Of a stretch of 64,000 nt of DNA, positions 58,011 through 64,000 are shown in pieces; position 1 is the first letter of the stretch, and every line of letters begins with the position of its first letter. The DNA is taken from contig CM065323.1 of the NCBI GenBank assembly GCA_033032175.1, forward strand, positions 434,001 through 498,000, read 5' to 3'. The translations under genes and the position numbers were made by a program. Below the pieces are notes generated by a model. The model did no database searches and was not told where the DNA came from. It worked only from the letters and a program-made list of their open reading frames with translations. Origin of the DNA: Saturnia japonica (taxonomy: Eukaryota; Arthropoda; Insecta; Lepidoptera; Saturniidae).

Positions 58011-58819
58011 GTTACTTCTGTACGAACTGGAAATGGTGTATTTCTTATAATTTCATTCAAAATTATTCCCATACTGTTTGTACAGAGGCCGCTAACGAAA
58101 TAATTTCATTTCTACTTCTAAAGTAACCTGACACACTATAAATCAGTAACACAATGTCATAAGAGATGTCTGAAAAGTTTTTGTTTCGTGCCTTTTTGGT
58201 GAGGTAATAAAATTCATTATTGCGTGGCAACAACCTCTTTTGTACCATTTTACCAAAAATATACTACTATTATTAATTGTTACTGTATTTATGTATGTTT
58301 TCATGTTAATAAGTTTGATTTTTGATTAGGTATATGCGTTCAGTATATACGCGTTCAGTATAAATGCGCGAATATATTACAACAAAAGTTAACTCGTGAT
58401 TTTGGTCCCTATCTAATTTACGTACCGCGCTGTACTTAAATGAACATCAATTTTTAAAGAGTAAACTGCAATAAATAATATTATGAGTCAAAATAATAGC
58501 TCATACTATTGATAGTCAATTTACATATACAGTAACATTACTTTTGTTGTTAATTCTGTTTGTAAACCATCGGCAATGAGCAGGTTTCTTGATTTATGTA
58601 CACTGTATAAGTGATTTTCGATCAGTGTCGGCTCACTGTATGAGAATTAAACTATGCCATATAACGCACACCCCGCGTTTTACTATTTTATTGCTAGGCA
58701 ACTATTGTAGCTAATATGATAATGGAATTGGAGGCAGGTACGTTGGACTCGACTCGCAAAAACATCATAAAAGTGGTCACAAATTCAGAAAAAGTTACCA
58801 AATAATAATATCGCTTTTT

Positions 58820-59160
58820 AACCGATTTCAAAAAAGACAATATTTAGCAAAGTAGAAAACCAACTCCAATGATTTTGAAGAGTTCCAGGTGTATCTCTAA
58901 AGTTGACGATCCAAAGATCCAATGCCAATGACATTAAAATGGGACCATCATTGAGATCCAACAAAAACAGAATCATCCAAATTGGTTCATAAACAAAGAA
59001 GTTATGGCTGATCATCCATTTTGGAATTGGATTGAATTGGAATCATCGTTCGAAAGTGGATACCTCAAGGGTAGTCCCATTTTAATTACATTACCATTGG
59101 ACGTAAGACTTCGAAGATACACCAGGAAACTCCTTAAAATAATTGAAATTGTTTTTTTTT
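58820..59160. repeat. Foldback element (inverted-repeat hairpin)
   Basis: The left arm from 58867 (CAATGATTTTGAAGAGTTCC, then GTGTATCTCTAAAG and ATTAAAATGGGACCATC) is mirrored by the inverted right arm ending 59145 (CAATTATTTTAAGGAGTTTC, then GTGTATCTTCGAAG and ATTAAAATGGGACTACC). The arms are about 80-90 bp around a central GGTTCATAAACAAAGAAGTT segment. Single-arm copies occur at 10461, 39043 and 60566. Confidence 0.7.
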
Positions 59161-61009
59161 TTGTTAACAATTGTTGCTTTACTATCTTTTAAATTTATTT
59201 TTATTCTCCCAACATGGTCTATTAAATATTCTAAAGCTTTTAACGGGTCGACGGTGAACGACATAAAGTATTTGAAAATTGGAAAAAATTTGTACAACTT
59301 AATCAATAAAACAACAACAAGAATAAAGAACGTAGAAGACTATTTAATTTTCTGAATAATTATTTGTAGCAATGTTGGAGTAAGCGATTTGCATACAGGC
59401 GGTCTCTTTGTGGTTGGTGCTCCGCCCCTTATTGCAAGGCGAAACGTGTCGCGTCGCTAACAAAAGCACCGACAATAATCTACACCGCACTGTGGACACC
59501 GCCCTCGTATAAATTTTAAACATTACCTTAAGTTATTGCAAGTGCTAAATTCATTTAATACCGTTAAGGGTAAAGTCCTTTTATCTTTATTTTTATGTGA
59601 TACTTTTAATTTATGATACCAAATGCATTACCAACAAGATAAGAAGGTAAAAGTTAATTAATGTAAATCTAAGTGAATGAACATAATCGTGGTCCTAATT
59701 TTTAACATTTATAATTAATAAAAATATTCTCAGTTTCAAGTTTCTTAATATTTATACCCTTCTGTCTTTATAATTCAATTTTCGTATATGAACAACATGA
59801 GGTTTTAGGCATGGAATAATTTATATTTTATTGTCAGCTAAAGTTAACTTGGCAGACTGATTTTTAGATATTTACCTTTGCAAAAAAAACCTGAATCTTG
59901 TCTAAATGTTTTTCACTCCGTAAAGACTCCGTACTCTTTCCTCCGAATTTTCTCGTAGGGATATAAGCCCCCTGATTTTAGGAGGAACCGCCCCAATTCG
60001 TCTAGAGAGCTGTCAATTAATTCAAAGAGTCTCATCAATTGCAATCTAGGTTGATAACACGCTAACCTAAAAATGGGACCGCTCTCAAATGAGGAATAGA
60101 AAATCCACATTTATCATATTATTTTTTAACAATATTTTGTTCATCGAAAGCTCAGGCTGATTGAATTTAAGGTCATTTATTTCCAGGCGGTTTTTTACCG
60201 TTATCATTGAGTCAACACCACTTCAGCAACCCAAAAAATACATTTTAAAAATTGCAAAATTCCAAGATTATTTTCTAATTCTCATAGGCAAGTAACAGTG
60301 GATGTTCACAGTAAGTACAGTGACGCAATCTACGCGCACAAACAATGAAAATCTTGTGAGAGCTTCCCGAGTTCCGAGGCGAAGTCGATCAGGCTACTTT
60401 ATTATATAAACATACGGGTTTATATTTTGATTATGTTTCCGCTCCCACGCTGCCGAGCTGCCGCGATGATCTGTACGGGCATCGTCCGCCGAACAATACC
60501 GCAGGGCGCAGGGCCGCCTTTCATATACGGCTTGGGGGTGCGGTCTCCTTTTTTAAACAGTCGTTTAAGTTGAAGGTCCAATATCAATTAAATTAAAATG
60601 GGACCACCACCACAACAAAAAAAAATCAATAAAAAAAAATCATTTAGATCACTCAACATTGGCACACTTAGCCTCAAACGACGTTTGGCAGAGGGAAAAC
60701 TAATAGGCGGGCGGCGTAATATTAATATACTAACAGCATATCATCATGCAATTATGCAATTATGCAATTATTTACAGTCACTCAAGAGCCAAGATGAATG
60801 GAGTGCTACTGCGGAAGTTATTTGATCAGAGAATCCGGAATCGAGATTGATGGCCACCCGACAGTAATTCGTTCAGTGAAGAGGTAGGGCATAGAGAAAT
60901 TTCTTTGAAGATTTCTTTCTATTTGTGGCAGACTGCTGAAATACCTACACCCTAAAGATGATCGCAGCCAAATAATTTTTTGTCGTGTTATAGCGGTGAG
61001 TAAGGTTTC
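59161..61009. other. No firm gene; repeat pieces
   Basis: A minus-strand frame at 59913-60110 ends KIRRKEYGVFTE and looks repeat-derived. 60505-60545 holds a single end similar to the outer element at 19700 (CAGGGCCGCCTTTC). 60566-60613 is a foldback-repeat fragment. 60598-60825 has an open frame discussed in the findings. Confidence 0.4.
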
Positions 61010-61145
61010 CAGAGCTTCTTGGAGAAGTGGTTTTAAGAGTGCGTATTAGTGATACCTACGGTATTAAAAGCGTCTATAGGTTGCAATAGCCGCTTGCTAT
61101 CAGGTGGGCCGTATATTTATTTGTCATCTTAGTTATATAAAAAAA
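61010..61145 (+). repeat. Retroelement tail fragment
   Basis: CGTCTATAGGTTGCAATAGCC, interrupted, then GCTTGCTATCAGGTGGGCCG and a short A run match the common lepidopteran LINE tail that is also represented by its other half at 12880 and 15870. Confidence 0.5.
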
Positions 61146-61889
61146 GGGACGAATTTAATGAATTTAAGTGACATCTAAGACCATGTAATCAAATATTTGC
61201 CACCAACTTTATAGATAAAATGTAAAGCGTAGTTTAAATCTCACAGTTTAGGCTTTACGAGCACGTCCAGACATAGTGACTGGAAATCATCTACCGGACG
61301 AAAAATTGAAATAATTAAATTTCCGGATGGTTTTGATAAGAAAATAGAAATAGTCCCTAATGTTAAATAACATTTTTTTCTATATGTTTTCTTGTAATTA
61401 CGTCCCTGGCATAAGGATGGAGATTTCATACGTCATTCGACATTGTGTGTGTAGCAGAACTCGCAGATGAATTTCACTTCGTTTTGAGAACTTAAGCTCG
61501 TTGTTGTATTCAATAACTAAATGGAATCTAAACAAAGACCATTATACATTATAACGATTCATTATGTAGCTTTAGTTAAATTTAATATATTGTTCTTTGT
61601 TATTGTTTAATTAAAATATAACTTATTACGCTAATACGTGAAATCGTGCAAAATAAAGTTTTAGTATATAATTTAAAAATCATTGTGTTAGGAAACATTT
61701 ATATTTATCGTCAAGAATTTCACAAAATCCAACAAAATAGAAACAATAACTAGACTTCCTCATTCATAGACAGATGTCAGCACTTAATTTACCATGTCTT
61801 AATAAATAAATAATATTAAGTCGATATAAAAATATACGATTCACGTATGTAACCTAAACCTAAATATATTTTTTTAAATTTATAAGGAC

Positions 61890-62100
61890 ACCGTCACTAA
61901 CTGACTCATCTATCACAGCTCAAACCAATGAAAGGATTGAGCTGAAATTTGGCACATACGTAGTTGTTATGATGTAGACATCTACTAAGAACGGTTTTTG
62001 AAAATTCAACTCTTAAAGTGGAGTAACGAGGTTTCAAAATTCGTATAAAAAAAATTTCAATACGTTTCATACCTTGGGGCACAATTACTTCATAATATTA
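61890..62100 (+). repeat. Interspersed repeat of retroelement type
   Basis: Contains CTGACTCATCTATCACAGCTC, interrupted, GGATTGAGCTGAAATTTGGC, then CTACTAAGAACGGTTTTTGA and CATACCTTGGGGCAC. This block order is a familiar lepidopteran dispersed repeat. Confidence 0.5.
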
Positions 62101-62194
62101 TGTTGATATTAAATTGTTTAAAGAAATATTTTTTACGGTAATATATTTAGCGATATGGCCACAATCTCATCTTATGAATATGATAAATGATAAT

Positions 62195-62405
62195 GTGGTC
62201 CAAGATGATGACACCCTAAGCCTAGAGGGGTAACTGTCCCCCAAGTGCAGCTGCCGGAACACACCAATGTATTTAGCGACAGAATTTTCAACTAGAGAGT
62301 ACATACTACCATGTTATGGTTGTATCAGGATGTTTTCTTTCACCGAATGCTCGGGCTCATTGGCTCGAACTCACGTCAATGAATGTGGTGTCCGTACACG
62401 CTACC
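62195..62405 (-). repeat. SINE copy, inverted
   Basis: On the minus strand it has a degenerate B-box region (GACGTGAGTTCGAGCC), then AACATGGTAGTATGTACTC and TCCGGCAGCTGCACTTGGG, ending with a CTAGGCTTAGGGTG block. It is the same family as 42330-42645. Confidence 0.6.
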
Positions 62406-63159
62406 TTTTCTTTAAAATTGTGTAATATTGTATGTATGCAAGTATTATGTGATCACAACCACAATTATGATCAGTTGTTGTCCAAAAAAACTTGAATAAT
62501 AACAATGTAGCGATCGGGGATATTATATAATATTATTTTGTCTCGATTCTCGGTTGCATCTGTTATCAACAATGGGGAATCCATTAATTCTATCATAAAC
62601 TTGTTATTTGTCTAACAAAAATTCATCCTTCACTAAATAAAGTTTGTTATCCACTCTAATAAACTGTAATTTTCAGCTGTTTTTGATGTTGAAAATATTG
62701 AAAACTATGTCTGGTCCTTTAGTTTAGTGAAGTAATGAGTTTTTAGACGGTTGAAGCATGACGGCAAAGAGCCCTACAAAGAAAGATTTTTTTTTGTAAA
62801 ATTTTGGCCAATTTTCAATAGTTTGATCAAATACCAGATTGATATAAGTGCTTTGAAAACTGGAGTCTTTTTTGCGAATGCCGTTAAACTGTATTGTGGA
62901 TTTTATTTCCTTTGTGTTTTCGCTAGAGGCCTGGCTGGTAGATGTTTTTATTTAATTAAATAAATTAGTGGGTAATGGAAATTTTGTTAGTAGGCATCCG
63001 AATACTATTAAAATTCACAATAAATTCATAATGATGTCCATAAAACAATCAGTGACGAAACTTAATATAGTACAGACAGTTGTGTAGTGAAGTAAAGAAT
63101 AGTGTGGTTCAATGAATCAAAAATCAGTCGTCGGTGGTTAAATGTTCATATATTACTTC
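62406..63159. other. No gene seen
   Basis: AT-rich spacer; the 70-codon frame at 62751-62963 has no recognisable motif. Confidence 0.35.
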
Positions 63160-63850
63160 GTCTTGAAAGTAGAAGTTTCAAAATTTCTACCACGCAAGTT
63201 CAACCCAATATGGAGTAGGTACTGCTGTCACCACTGGGCAGGAGCATCTAGATACCAGCTTGGACCATTTGACTAGGCGCAAAGATGATCAGTTTGAATC
63301 ATCGACGATCCCAAATTCACAAACGGTCCGAACATTTAAGTCTGTGGAGAGATCTTGTCTCCTTGTGTGTGTTCCACCGTTTGTATAATAGGTTGTGTTC
63401 CGAGGAATTGTTCGAGGTGATGCTAACGGCTACTTTCCATCATCGCACTGCTCGCCGTCGGCAGGGAGTTCATCCTCACACCTTGAAACCTAAATGGTCG
63501 CGGAAAGTCCGTTTTCAAAAGAATTTTCCTCTGCGAAAGCTCCGGATATGGTGACCGGTTACCACCAGGTGGACCGTATGCTTCTTTGCCACCATCGTGG
63601 TATAAAAAAACATGTTGAAAATATATATGGAAAGTTGTGGAATCTCCTTCCGGCCAGCGTGTTGACTCTACTACTATATCGGGTCCTTCAAACGAGGCGT
63701 GAAGAGGCATTTTTAAGACCGGCGTCGACTGCCGATGGAATTTTGCAAAGGTGCGGCGCGGCGCAGCGGTGCGGCGCGGCGGTCACAGTTGTTCTGCATC
63801 AGATTTTCCACAGGTGCTGTCTTTTCATATTGCCGAGATAGGAAGTATAA
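63160..63850 (+). pseudogene. LINE ORF2 C-terminal relic
   Basis: Several frames together give the C-terminus of a jockey/CR1-type ORF2. The first block is near 63200 (QPNMEYG-type and ASRYQL). Next is DPKFTNG-like sequence, with LWRDLVSLCVFHRLYNRLCS at 63340-63400 (one residue pair omitted here). EELFEVMLTATFHHRTARRR and GVHPHTLKPKW follow up to 63500. A later frame has LWNLLPASV and ends in a VDCRWNF-like block near 63730. Frameshifts and an insertion near 63610-63630 show it is dead. The endonuclease and reverse transcriptase are absent. Confidence 0.8.
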
Positions 63851-64000
63851 AAAATTAAAAAGAATCTATGATGGATTTTTTAAAACATTTATTTATTAAC
63901 TATAAAATGTAGTGTTCTTGTGATCGGTTCAAATAAATTTAGGGTTTTGAGACCAAGTACATTATAAATTTCATAGAAACATTCTTAATTGGATTCATAA

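Noticed and set aside
63423..63710. 95-codon minus-strand frame at the right edge
   Set aside because: Shadow of the LINE ORF2 relic on the plus strand.

Overview
This is a eukaryotic nuclear window: AT-rich, gene-sparse, intron-split and crowded with transposon relics. Most interspersed repeats (tRNA-derived SINEs, RTE-like tails, mariner, hAT and Tigger copies) have the look I associate with moths and butterflies, and the proteins are insect-like. I therefore infer Lepidoptera. I cannot name the species.

Three protein genes are solid. (1) On the + strand, 13363-17128 holds the last six exons of a kinesin-II motor subunit (KIF3B / Drosophila Klp68D). They run from switch II of the motor domain through the coiled coil to the stop codon. 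The N-terminal motor exons are not recognisable in the 13.3 kb upstream, so they lie in a very long intron's far side or outside the window. (2) On the + strand, 30399-32354 is an uninterrupted 651-codon reading frame for a Nek2-derived pseudokinase. It keeps the ATP-site lysine but has lost HRD, DFG and the activation segment. (3) On the - strand, 45612-33720 is a complete 12-exon gene for translation factor eIF2D (ligatin). Every exon joins in frame except for one missing base in exon 3. One intron uses a GC donor. Genes 2 and 3 converge tail to tail, with polyadenylation signals at about 33.4-33.7 kb.

Layout: 1-13.3 kb is non-coding, with several MITE-like elements and a mariner relic. 13.4-17.1 kb is the kinesin, with a LINE fragment in its last intron. 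17.1-19.7 kb is probable 3' UTR or intergenic DNA with DRE-type motifs. 19.7-24.0 kb is a nested pair of elements: a 3.9-kb defective hAT with an 8-bp target duplication, inside an older short element. 26.2-27.5 kb is a full-length dead mariner. 28.5-29.6 kb is a Tigger-like element, with a shorter relative at 38.0-38.7 kb in an eIF2D intron. 30.4-33.4 kb is the pseudokinase. 33.7-45.6 kb is eIF2D, whose introns carry SINEs, an RTE-like tail, the second Tigger-like copy and an unclassified DNA transposon remnant. 45.6-64 kb has no firmly identified gene. It holds a ~65-72-bp minisatellite, SINEs, a 372-bp hAT MITE with a perfect 8-bp duplication, two isolated candidate terminal exons on opposite strands, and a LINE ORF2 tail at the right edge.

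The three genes have no evident shared pathway (intraflagellar transport motor, centrosome/mitotic kinase relative, translation factor). I found no CRISPR array, operon, rRNA or intact tRNA. The unusual features are the pseudokinase, the one-base break in eIF2D and the unclassified transposon; I did not find a wholly new system.
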